From NCBI GenBank assembly GCA_018806915.1, contig JAGKQI010000040.1:62001-126000 (forward strand): 64,000 nt of DNA, read 5' to 3'. The notes beneath the pieces were generated by a model, which saw only the letters and a program-made list of their open reading frames with translations, had not been told where the DNA came from and made no database searches. Shown here in pieces: positions 11,008 to 20,422 of this stretch; position 1 is the first letter of the stretch; every line of letters begins with the position of its first letter. This DNA comes from Phytophthora colocasiae. Taxonomy: Eukaryota > Oomycota > Peronosporomycetes > Peronosporales > Peronosporaceae. Position numbers and translations under genes: made by a program.

Positions 11008-11880
11008 TTAAAATGATTCAGATCCATCTGAATTAGGGAGGTATCCTCGACACTGAGGAGCTCCACAGCAACATTTGTGATCTCCTTCCTGCTCACTAGT
11101 TCCCTCTCCATAGTCGAATGTCAGTTCTTCACCTATTTCGATTTTTCTTCGAGCAAATAGAGCAAGACGCGGCACAAACGAGTCTACACGAACGGCAGCT
11201 ATCTCCAAGTTCGGCGCACAACTGTCGTTGAAGAAGCGGGTGAAGTTGCCGATCGAAGACGCGTCCACATTCGTCCGCATAACATCGAAATGCAGTTCAG
11301 AGTTTCCTGTACTAGCCAAATGCTCGCGTAGTGACAGCACGTAGTTCATTTGTTTTGGGTCGTAGCGTTCTTGGTACCGACGTCGCATTTCAGCGGACGA
11401 AATGAGTTCGCCAGTGTATTCTCCCACGAACGCTCGCTTCTCGATCGCCTGGGCAGCTAATACACCCCATCCTTTGCCACGGCACTGGGTGATAACGACT
11501 TGCACTTGTCGGCCACGGAGGACTCGTTGAATTGGGTCGTCATTTTGGTGCTTGGTCAAGAGGTCCAATGGCAATTTGTATCGATCACTGGCAAAAGGGA
11601 GTTGGACTGCCGTGGTGTACGTGAAGGACATGAGCTGCATGATCGTCTGGAGAGTGGGTGGCAACAGCTGCACTGGCACTGGTACAAGCTCCTTCCCTAG
11701 TGAAATATCCTTGACAACAGCGTCAGACCACGTCTGAAGAGCTCTATGAGTCGCTTTGGACACATACACAAGCATCAAGGCCGAGTCGACGTCGAAGGAC
11801 CTCCATAATTCCTTCTGCAACGAGAAGATGATCCTCACAACGCTCGCAAAAGAGGCAGTAGTGCGCTGCTTCTTCATCAT
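11008..11880 (-). CDS. SET-domain protein lysine methyltransferase with post-SET cysteines
   Basis: Intact reading frame of 290 aa. SET signatures in order: GWGVLAAQAIEKRAFVGEYTGE, NFTRFFNDSCAPNL (the usual NHSC with Asp in place of His), ELTFDYGEG, then a post-SET CCCGAPQCRGYL. These bind S-adenosylmethionine and zinc, so methylation of a lysine (histone or other) is expected. The N-terminal 90 residues are not recognised. The frame begins ATG-ATG at 11880, and that codon lies inside the 8-bp target duplication of the hAT element at 11884-16629. Everything upstream, including the promoter, is therefore now 4.7 kb away on the other side of the element. Across the empty site the frame stays open for some 40 codons upstream without an ATG, so the N-terminus could once have been longer through a spliced exon. 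Confidence 0.8.
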   Translation of the reverse strand: MMKKQRTTASFASVVRIIFSLQKELWRSFDVDSALMLVYVSKATHRALQTWSDAVVKDISLGKELVPVPVQLLPPTLQTIMQLMSFTYTTAVQLPFASDRYKLPLDLLTKHQNDDPIQRVLRGRQVQVVITQCRGKGWGVLAAQAIEKRAFVGEYTGELISSAEMRRRYQERYDPKQMNYVLSLREHLASTGNSELHFDVMRTNVDASSIGNFTRFFNDSCAPNLEIAAVRVDSFVPRLALFARRKIEIGEELTFDYGEGTSEQEGDHKCCCGAPQCRGYLPNSDGSESF

Positions 11881-11883
11881 AGT
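11876..11883. repeat. 8-bp target-site duplication, left copy
   Basis: ATCATAGT, identical to 16630-16637. It abuts the left inverted repeat of the hAT element and contains the complement of the SET start codon. Confidence 0.95.
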
Positions 11884-12210
11884 TAGAGAATGTAAATGGA
11901 TGAGGATAACCGGTTTGAACCGAATACAATTCGAATATCAACCGGTTAGAACCGGTCTTGAAAATATCCGAATCCAAACCGAATTAGAACCGGTTCAATC
12001 CGGTTAAACTAAAGCGTAATTGGACAGAATTTGAGCGAATCAAATCACGAAATAACTCTGTAAAATTTGCTGACTCTGTTTGATGTGATGCAGTTTATAA
12101 TTTTCAAGAGATGAATATCACTAAGATCAGACAACAGAACCGTAAGTTACGGTCCGTAACTCAGTCCCCTGGAACTGGCGTAGTCGCGGCACGCTGAGAG
12201 CTAAGCGCTA

Positions 12211-14345
12211 GTGTCAGTGGCAATGAACACGGAAACCGACTACGTGTCCGTAGGAAGGGACACAGACACAGCCTCCACTGTTTCCTCCTTCGGGTCCTCT
12301 TACCGAAGACGCACGCGAAAGAACGAGTCACCTGTTTTTAACTTTATTCACGAGCTAAGCACTGGTGAATTTCAGTGCATGGTCTGTTCTAGGGATGGGG
12401 TTACTCAGGTTTGGCGTTCTCGTTCAACGTCGAACTTTAAAGGTCACCTAGCCAAACATCATGCTGACATCTACGGCATTGACATTGGAAGTCTCTAGCA
12501 CATTTTCCCGGCAGACGAGAGCCCGTGTTGAAGCCATGACACCCGAAGCCACCAAGCAGTCTGACGAGAAACTTGTTGGGTGGATTATCTCCAACTCCCA
12601 GCCGTTCGCCGTTGTCGATCAAGATGCATTTGTGGAGTTTTGTAAGTCTCTACGTCCTGACTATAATGTTCCCTGTCAGCAAACGATTCGAAAAAAAGTT
12701 ATTCTTCAGTGGAAAGCTGAAAAAGAGGCTGTTCGCGTGGAAATCCGTCAGGAAGTTGATGGTCGCCGAGTTAGCTTTACGACAGATTTGTGGACATCAC
12801 CTTCGAAACGGGGTTATATGGTGATCACTATGCATTTTATTGATAGAAGTTGGAGGATGCGTTCTGTAATTATAGCTTTTACTCGAGTGATGTATCCACA
12901 TACAGGCAAACGACTCGCTGAACACTTCGTAAGTGCTGTAAAGGACATGGACTTCTCGCTTCTTTCATCTATTTGGACGGTTACAGCGGACAATGCTACA
13001 AACAATACGGCAATGATACTTCACCTGAACGACCGTTTGCAGCGCGAGGTCAACAGTCTTTTGCGAGCAGCAAATTATGGAGAGAGTGTACCTGGAACCT
13101 TACGAGCGCCAACTCCAACCGTTGTCCAGCTAAGATGCACTGCGCACGTGCTTCAACTTGCTGTGAAGGAAGGGCTCGATAAGTGTCCTTTAGTCGACAC
13201 TGCTGTTGGCCATTTTCGAGACCTCGTCAAGAAAATCACGGAGTCAACAAAGTTGACCGAAGCTTTGGAACGTGTATGTGCTGACTTAGTGCACAAGTAT
13301 ATCACTCTGAAGATGGATGTAGTGACGAGGTGGAACAGCACATGGATAATGCTGGGAAGCCTAATTATGTTGAAGTTGCCCTTGACCGAGTTACTTCGTC
13401 GAATTCGCGAAAAACTTCCTGGATATACGGGTTTCAGTATCAGCCCAATAGACCGTCTTGCTAAAGAGATTACCGAGGAGTGGTGGGGAGCTGTTGAAGC
13501 GCTTTACGACTTTCTTGAACCGATTAAGGAAGCCACCGATATGCTATCAGCGTCGACATATCCAACATTTGGGATTCTTTTGCTGGCTTTCCATGTCATT
13601 CGATTTCACGCTACGGAAACCATAGAGAAGTCACAAGACGATCAGACATTGAACTTTGCTATGACAGTGAAGTCGAAGCTGGATGAATACGCACCGAAGG
13701 TCAACACGCGAGAAGCAAGAATCGCCACAATATTAGACCCTAGGGCCAAGCAGCATCTCGATGTCTTGGTAGACAACGTTGACCACGTCAAGCGAGAAGC
13801 TCATGACGAGTTTAATTTGTACTATCGCGAGAAATTCCAGACTCAGCAACAGCCAAAACCGTGGGCCTCCGTCAGCGAGGAAGAAGAAAGGCAAGGCTCT
13901 TCGAGGCCTCCTCGCGCGCAGCACTAATCAGGACGGAACTGGTACTGGAATTGCCACTGACAACGCTGGCCAAGATTGCGATATCGATGCGGATGCAAAC
14001 CACTGTGGGTCCCAGAATCATGATGACTCATTCGCCCAAGAACTGGATCGATGGTTAGCTGCTGAAGGAATGAGCGAGATGACGGAAAGTAAAGATGTGT
14101 GCACTTGGTTCCGTGTCACGGGTGACGGCTATCCGCGGATCAAACTCATGGCTCACGACTTTCTGGCAATCACAGCCACATCAGTTCCAAGCGAAATTGC
14201 GTTTTCCGCAGCAGGTATCGCTCTTAGCAGCCGTCGTGCACGTTTGGGAGATGATGCAGTCCAAGCAATCTGTGAACTGAAGTCGTTTCGGAAGTTTAAC
14301 CGTAGCTACACTGACGAACGAAGTGAGCAAGGCATAAATGTCTAG
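12211..14345 (+). pseudogene. hAT transposase, split over three frames
   Basis: Three consecutive open segments in different frames together make one hAT transposase. Segment one (12211-12498) has a BED zinc finger: CMVCSRDG, W, then NFKGHLAKHH. Segment two (12461-13927) carries LVGWIISNSQPFAVVD, the RNase H-like core with FTTDLWTS and VTADNATNN, and CTAHVLQLAV. Segment three (13779-14345) carries the C-terminal dimerisation region: ELDRWLAAEG, YPRIKLMAHDFLAI, TSVPSEIAFSAAG and SSRRARLGDDAV. Frames change once between 12461 and 12498 and once between 13779 and 13927. No intron of plausible size restores the frame at either place, so the simplest reading is two indels. If a programmed shift or assembly error is at work, the gene may be intact. 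Confidence 0.85.
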
Positions 14346-15218
14346 AGCCCAGCTTATATTGGAGCTGATTCATGTGAGATTCAGCGGATTTCAAACGGTT
14401 CGTTTCCATTGTCTCTCGGAGCAACGCCAATAGGAACATCATCGCGATAGCCACGAAGGGGAGCCTCGAAAGCGTTCGGTGTAGCCAAAAAATGCAGACA
14501 TTATTCATCCACCTTCTCCAGCAAGACGTCCTGCAGCGTTTGACGCTCGAGTTTTGAGGAACTGTTCAAATCCAGCACTGATACGAACTTCCTTGGTTTG
14601 CTGATGTGAGCATTCCGACAGTGTTTTCTCCTTATTCGGGGCAACTAGAACGGGATCGCACCATACAACACCATAGGGTTGTCCAGTTCGTACTCGAACA
14701 CATCAAGATTGTACAACCGGTACGGGTCAGTCACCACTTTCCTCTTGAGTGCTTTAGACGTGGATCTCCTGGATTACACTGTAAATACTTGCTGCTAAAG
14801 GTCCTGGGATGTTCCATGACATCAATTCTCCAATTCCCCTGACGTTGTACAGAATATCATACGCCGTGTAGCACCGATTTCCCAGTAAGATATGCCATCG
14901 CTTGTTGTTTGCTCCTTATCTTTAAAAGCGGAAATTCCATACACAAGTAACTCTGGAAAAAATGCGAGTTTCGACCTTCACAAGGTACAAACGTCCCCTT
15001 TTCACTTCTACTCCCTGGATCGTAATATCTTAATGCTGCGACCAGAAGCAACCGAGAAATTGGTGCGTTCATTCCACCTGGAATACTATCCAACAGCTTT
15101 TCCGAGATAAACACATTCGACCGTGTTTTGGATACCGGTTTCTTCGTTGAGATTTTGACTTTATCCCCCTCTCCGTGCCTCACGTAATTCTCTTTCGGAT
15201 GTGTCCACGTGTTGGTCA
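14346..15218. other. Interior of the hAT element, partly decayed coding-like sequence
   Basis: The minus strand from about 15219 to 14857 keeps short open stretches continuing the IQ-gene fragment (for example SEKLLDSIPGG and the following 60 residues), but in shifting frames. Nothing recognisable lies between 14346 and 14857. Confidence 0.4.
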
Positions 15219-15985
15219 TCAGTGGTGCTCGTTTCTGAAGTGTCGATCAAACCAGTTCCATATATCGCTAACTTCTTTTCCTTGAGCTGCAGACAACGTC
15301 TTAAGAATAAGAAAATCTCCCGATACAATGAACTGGTCTACAAGTGTTCCAACGCGATCAGTAAGCGAGTTTCGTATTTTGATTCGCTTTAAGTAAGCTC
15401 GAACACGGAAGCCTCGATAAATTTTCTGAATGCACTTGTCTGCACAAAATATTAAACAGAGTGAAAATGGGTCAAAGGCAGAATCCGAATATTCCTACCA
15501 CTGTTTTCTCAAGTGTCCAAATTCTGATTTCATAGATTTTCTCTTTCCACCTCGGAAGTGCTTCACGAAGAACAGATCGTCCAAAATTCGTAAACAACGC
15601 TTCCAAGACTTTTTGTTTTCGAGCTGAGAATACAGCATCAGTATCCTCAGTGAACACCAGTTTTCTCCGACATTTTGGTTCAATTGCTTTACTGAAAAAT
15701 CGGCTTATCACATTTGCTGCTTTGGCTTTTGCTTGATCATGCATAAGGAATAGATTGTGCTTTTTAGCAGTAAACATGCGCCAAATGGTTAGAACCTCAA
15801 CTGCTGCCGACCAATAAACATCCACGTGAAAAGCTTTCAGCACCTTCTTCCATCTATGAAAGCGAAAGAAAGCACGAATCGATGTCTGCAACGTTCTCAC
15901 TGCTAAATTCTGCACATATTGGCGAATCAACTTAATGTTCTTCTTCTCTGTAGCGACCGTAGAATTCGCTTTATCCGTTTGGAAC
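15219..15985 (-). pseudogene. IQ-motif gene fragment carried inside the hAT element
   Basis: Two open stretches on the strand opposite the transposase. The first (15985-15487) is Lys/Arg/Trp-rich and helical (for example RAFFRFHRWKKVLKAF, ALPRWKEKIYE) and has no ATG at its start. After a likely intron (donor near 15487, acceptor near 15435) the second stretch, 15434-15219, begins CIQKIYRGFRVRAYLKRIK, a good IQ motif (IQxxxRGxxxR), the type that binds calmodulin-like light chains. It ends in a stop at 15219. Splice phases are not clean, so the fragment may be decayed. It looks like part of a host gene taken up by the transposon; the parent gene was not identified. Confidence 0.5.
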
Positions 15986-16616
15986 AAGCCTCGTCATAGA
16001 CATTGAACACGGCTACAACAGTAAAGCAGAGCTTGTCAGTCTAGAATCAAATAAATAAATCGATCCTCAATTCACGAAGGCTCAATAAGTCTCCAGAGAC
16101 CATACTTACGTCAGTTGAACCCGGTTAAACGGCTTGGGGTCGTGGACAAGAACAATGGCCAACAAAAGATCAAAATTAACTCTTGTTTAGGTGAAGTAGC
16201 TGCTCCGCCACGTCCCTAGCTGCAAGGACACTCCTCGTCGACCTTGTGAAAGCTACAGATGTAAGACGTCGCGTACTCTGACCTCCGTCTGCCGACGAAT
16301 TTGCGATGAACGGGCGCAGAGCAGCAACTCGCACATTATATATATATTGATATCCACTTTTAATAAGGAATTAGAGATCAAAATACAGCTCCTAATTCGC
16401 TAAAGGCAGGCATTTTTATATCCAATGGGCGCTGACATGGAAACTCTATAATTTAATTTAAGTCACAAAAGCGTTGGCATTTATGATTTGTTTGAAGAAG
16501 TAACCTGTATAAAACATTAACCGGTTTGAACCGGATCAAACCGGATAATCTGGTTTCAAATCCGGTTTTCAACCGGTTGTGTGAAAAAGGGCAAACCGAT
16601 ATCCGGTTGTAACCGG
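15986..16616. other. Right subterminal region of the hAT element
   Basis: AT-rich, no gene. From 16519 it contains repeated AACCGGTTT/ACCGG units mirrored at the left end. Confidence 0.6.
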
Positions 16617-16629
16617 TTTACATTCTCTA

Positions 16630-16637
16630 ATCATAGT
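16630..16637. repeat. 8-bp target-site duplication, right copy
   Basis: ATCATAGT, identical to 11876-11883, directly after the right inverted repeat. Confidence 0.95.
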
Positions 16638-16852
16638 ATGCAGAGTCTGGGATAATGAGATATCTACCAGATCTGGTGTGTTCCAGATGGCTTCCAGTTG
16701 TGCGGTGCTTTTAGATTCACATTTTGTTCCTAGTATATACACGTACGTGCTACTTGCCGTCGATCATTTGCTGCATGCTTGGCAGTCGCGTTACTTGACT
16801 TGTACGCTTATAAAAAAAATAATAGGCTTCAACGGGTTGACACAACTGGAGC

Positions 16853-17404
16853 TCAGCGGCGCAGGAAGCACTCGACGAGGTGCGGAATGGCCTGGCACCC
16901 GTCGCACATGGCGTCTCTCGAGTTGGGCTCCGTCTTGCTCTTGAGGGCCATGTCCACGAAGGCGTTGCAGAAATTCTTGAGCACCTTCTTGCGGCGCTCG
17001 ACACCTGCCGCCAGCTTAACGTACAGTCGTGGCTGGGCCAGCGAGTACAGGATGAAGTGCATATACTTGTTGCAGTACTTGCAGATGTGACCGTCCTCGT
17101 GTTTGCGTTGAGCGTAGACCCAGGCCTGATACCGCAAGTCGGCGAACTCGGAGAAGCGGTGCAGCACCTGGTAGTCCGGGTGTGAGGCATTGGTCGTGGG
17201 CGTATTGAGTGTCGGGATGCGCGAGGTGTGGTGCAGCAGGAAGACGTCGAGCACGTAGTAGACGACGTCATTGCGCTCGACTGTGCTGTTGATCTCAACT
17301 CGGTCGATGGTTTCAAGGAAAGAGAGTGGGGCTGCTGCCTTGGACGACAGTGTAGGCTCGAGTGGCACTGGGGTCAAGTGCTGGAGCGGCTGCAGCGTCG
17401 ACAT
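16853..17404 (-). CDS. PX (phox homology) domain protein
   Basis: Single-exon frame of 183 aa. Residues about 30-110 fit a PX domain, a phosphoinositide-binding module of endosomal proteins: ETIDRVEINSTVERN, then DVVYYVLDVFLLHH and YQVLHRFSEFADLRYQ, which matches the R(Y/F)S(D/E)F core with its lipid-binding basic residue. A helical C-terminal half follows, with Cys pairs (CKYCNKY, CDGCQAIP, about residues 128 and 168) that might hold a metal. No transmembrane segment. Before the hAT insertion this gene lay about 215 bp upstream of the SET gene on the same strand. Domain call good; cargo or lipid unknown. Confidence 0.75.
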   Translation of the reverse strand: MSTLQPLQHLTPVPLEPTLSSKAAAPLSFLETIDRVEINSTVERNDVVYYVLDVFLLHHTSRIPTLNTPTTNASHPDYQVLHRFSEFADLRYQAWVYAQRKHEDGHICKYCNKYMHFILYSLAQPRLYVKLAAGVERRKKVLKNFCNAFVDMALKSKTEPNSRDAMCDGCQAIPHLVECFLRR

Positions 17405-18832
17405 GCGAGGGATGAAGAAAGAGAAGGTGGAAGTGAGCTCTTGGAGGCAAATTGCTTAGTGATCCTCTTAGCCGATGTTACAGCGAAGCCATCTCAAAGA
17501 CAAGAGCAGCTTCAAGAGTGCAGAGTCGAGTGCAGTTCTCCAGCTGCTGCAGCAACTTCAACCGCGAATGTTGATACCCCGCGAGATCCAATACGGTGTT
17601 GTCTGCTTGGCTCCAGTATAGTACCGCACATGACTGGGGTTAATCATCAATACTCTGACTTCAGGCCTCACCCCAAAATTTGTGTAAACCGATAACTACC
17701 GGATTCTAAATATTTAAATAGACGCCAAATATATAAGTAATGAGAGGTTTGAAAACGTTCAAGACCTGTTCAGGATCGGATCTGAAGATTGCTAGGCCAC
17801 GGCCGATCATACTTTGCGTTGGTTAGTTAAAGTGTTGGTGCGGCACTACTACAGGTACATTAACACATGTAGGCTACGACTAGCATACACATCGCTAGCG
17901 AAACGGCTTTAACTTGTCTTTGGACCTTCAATGTTCTCACCGCCGGCAAGACAAAGCGCCGGACTTGCCACCTGCTTCCCGGACTGCAATTTGCACGGGC
18001 TCTCGTCGAGGCAACGAGTCCTGCAACTGCAATGCAAAATGTCAGGGAGAGGCTCTCCCGGAGATGGTCTGAAGTTCGGGGTGCAGGTACATGAAGGGCG
18101 CTGCTTGTCGCTGTCGCTAATTTCGCTGACCGGTCTGCCCGAACTCGTTGCAGTTGCAGTGCAACTTGCACTACAAAGTCTGTACAGAGCACTCTAGGAC
18201 TCGCTGTTTATGAGTGATGCTAACTTGTAACTTAGTTTGAAGGATTCTCTATGTTATTTAACTAACCATAGAGTCAAGTTGTTTTGCACGAACGTAAGTA
18301 TCCGACTATGAATCGCAGCAAGACAAGCATAAGAGAGGTAGTAAGGCTTGTGAAGGCAAAGTGTATATACCCTCTTCCGCCGGTGTCCATTGCGCTCCAG
18401 ACACGCAAAGTGCATGTTGCCGTTGGAAAAATTATTTCGTTTAATGTTGATTAAGCAACATTATCTACAGCGAGGACTCGACAGCTTCTTCAAAAGAGTT
18501 AAGCTGGCAGTCCAGCAATCGGGAAACTTGTGCACTGCTTAATTTGTGCGGAGCAAACGAGTGTGGCCTGCGGATTTCCGTTGAATGAGTGAATTCACTC
18601 TGAGCTAGCAAAGACACGTTAGAAGAGGTGAGATGGGGCTTGCCATCATCGTTTGCGTCGCTATACTTGTAGCAATTTGCTCCGGTTGCTTCATCCAAGC
18701 CGCTACAGCGAAACCTGGCCAACCTTGTCCTTGTCATGATGCAGATGTAGACGAACACCCGTTTTATCAGACATGCAAAAAGGTTATCGGATCTCCTCGT
18801 TGACACCAGCCTAGTTGAAGTCACTTGCGAGT
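17405..18832. other. Intergenic 1.4 kb, no gene supported
   Basis: Several open frames (17860-18192 minus, 17931-18197 plus, 18465-18824 minus) have no recognised domain. The 18.0-18.2 kb stretch has diverged copies of a TTGCAGTTGCAGTGC-like word in opposite orientations, perhaps an old inverted repeat. Confidence 0.4.
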
Positions 18833-20047
18833 CTATAGGTCTGTCTTCGTCGTGTAGACACCATCCGAGCTATGAATAGAGGCTTTGTCGACCTGCTCTT
18901 CCATCGCGTCCAGCAGAGCTCCTTCATCCGCTTTTTTGGAAGCAAATAACTCCTTGCGGAACCAGAACGCGAGATACACAAGCGCTAGCATCGTGGGGAT
19001 CTCAATAAGCGCACCGACGACACTCATCAACGCAGGATCCGACTTGAGTCCGAACGACGCGATGGCCACCGCAAGTGCCAGCTCGAAGTTGTTGCTGGCA
19101 GCTGTGAAGGACAGAGCGACGGCCTGCTCGTATGTTGCGTTGAGCCACCAGCTCATGAGGAAGGACGCCACGAACATGAACAGGAAGTAGATCAACAGCG
19201 GCACAGCAGCGTAGATAACTTTATCCAGATTGGACGAGATCCGGGTGCTCTGTGAGGCGAAGAGCACGACGATCGTGAAGAGCAGTGCGATGAGAGTGAG
19301 GACGCTAATGCGTGGTGTGAACTTGTCGAAGTACCAGGAATTGCCCTTGGTCTTGGTCAGTGAGTACCATGTGAGTAGGGCAGCCACGAATGGCGCCCCC
19401 ATGTAAATCCCGACGTTCTTGGCCACCTCGCCCATAGCAACGTGGATCTCGGTGCTCGAGTCAATGCCCAGGTGGCTCGGGAGGTCGTTGATGAAGAGAC
19501 CAGCGTAGGGTGAGTAGAGTCCAATTGTGAGCACCGAGTTCATGGCCACAATAGCGGCACAATACTCGGCATCTCCGCCTGCAAGACTGTTCCAGACCAC
19601 GACCATGGCGATGCAACGTGCACAGCCAACGAGACTCAACCCCGTCATGTAGCCGACGTCGTCGTGGAAGAAAGCTGAGGAGAGGAAGAACATGACAAAC
19701 GGACCGATCAACCAGTTCTGAACTGTTGTGAGCAGTAGCAGGCTCCAGTCAGCGAAGATTCGATGCACGAGGTTCCACCGTACGCGTGTGAGTGGCGGAT
19801 ACATCATGATGAGCAGTCCAATGGCCACGAGCACATTCGTGCCGTCCACTGTAGTGCCGTCGATGAAGTCCTGGATGGCATTAATCTGACCGAGTCCAAG
19901 ACCAGTACCAGCCGCCAACAGGATCCAGAGCGTCAGGAATTGGTCTAGGAAGGAAAGTTTTGTCGTGACACTAATGCTTGGTGTAGCATTGCTGTCGGAG
20001 GGTGAAACCGGTGACAGTGGCTGCTGTAGCGATGGTGATTCCGACAT
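18833..20047 (-). CDS. ACR3-type arsenite efflux transporter
   Basis: 404-aa membrane protein of the BART/SBF superfamily with about ten hydrophobic segments. ACR3 hallmarks are close: LLIMMYPPLTRVRW, NWLIGPFVMFFL, YMTGLSLVGCARCIAMVVVWN (the conserved Cys in RCIAM is needed for arsenite transport in characterised ACR3s) and AIVAMNSVLTIGLYSPYA. It is expected to export As(III) using the proton or membrane potential at the plasma or vacuolar membrane. The N-terminus (about 30 residues, Ser/Pro-rich) and the acidic C-terminus are cytosolic. The frame is uninterrupted and no partner ars genes lie nearby. Confidence 0.88.
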   Translation of the reverse strand: MSESPSLQQPLSPVSPSDSNATPSISVTTKLSFLDQFLTLWILLAAGTGLGLGQINAIQDFIDGTTVDGTNVLVAIGLLIMMYPPLTRVRWNLVHRIFADWSLLLLTTVQNWLIGPFVMFFLSSAFFHDDVGYMTGLSLVGCARCIAMVVVWNSLAGGDAEYCAAIVAMNSVLTIGLYSPYAGLFINDLPSHLGIDSSTEIHVAMGEVAKNVGIYMGAPFVAALLTWYSLTKTKGNSWYFDKFTPRISVLTLIALLFTIVVLFASQSTRISSNLDKVIYAAVPLLIYFLFMFVASFLMSWWLNATYEQAVALSFTAASNNFELALAVAIASFGLKSDPALMSVVGALIEIPTMLALVYLAFWFRKELFASKKADEGALLDAMEEQVDKASIHSSDGVYTTKTDL

Positions 20048-20422
20048 TGGAGAGTTTGGAGTGGAGCTCTGTAGTGCGGATTGACCGTGTCAAGTTTGTG
20101 AGTGCGGCAGAAGTGGTGGTGCCGTTTGACCAGCGAAACGGCGCAAAGAACCACTACCTGTGAGACTGAATAACTATTGATGAGAAAAAGGTCCTGCGAG
20201 AGTTGATAAGAAGCAAGAACTGATAACTGCACCGGTTATGTTACAAACTGTACGTTAATACATGTACATGTACCGGTGTCAAGTGCTATACGTTATGCAT
20301 TGCCCAAGCTTATCGAGAGAGATTGCCGAGAGGAGTGAAACTTCACCAGTAAAGAGGACCGATAGGTAAGCCTTACAGACAATGCACATCCGTTGAAAAT
20401 GAGAGAAGTTAGGCTCAAAAAG
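20048..20422. other. Intergenic between ACR3 and the F-box-like gene
   Basis: Presumed promoter of the ACR3 gene. It contains TACATGTACATGTACC near 20260-20276, one of many TACATGTA palindromes in the window. No gene seen. Confidence 0.4.

Larger units (their letters stand above)
11884..16629 (+). mobile_element. hAT superfamily DNA transposon, 4,746 bp
   Basis: Ends are perfect 13-bp inverted repeats (TAGAGAATGTAAA at 11884-11896, complement at 16617-16629), flanked by an exact 8-bp duplication. Length and end sequence (TAGAG) fit hAT. Both ends carry many subterminal copies of ACCGGTT/AACCGG in both orientations (11908-12006 and 16519-16616), likely transposase-binding sites. The interior holds a transposase coding region on + (12211-14345) and an antisense intron-bearing IQ-motif gene fragment (15219-15985). 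The perfect duplication argues for a recent insertion, although the transposase frame is broken. Confidence 0.93.

Noticed and set aside
12486..12509. GT...AG pair as an intron joining the first two transposase segments
   Set aside because: Only 24 nt long and a multiple of three, so it neither fits intron size nor repairs the frame.
14857..15219. 120-aa minus-strand frame inside the hAT element as an intact gene
   Set aside because: It begins with a Met out of frame with the IQ-gene exon upstream and shows no domain; more likely decayed continuation of the captured fragment.
17860..18197. Overlapping open frames on both strands at 18 kb
   Set aside because: No domain, no splice logic, composition like the surrounding intergenic DNA.
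18465..18824. 119-aa minus-strand frame just after the ACR3 stop
   Set aside because: Lies in the 3' flank of ACR3 with no recognised features; kept as noncoding.
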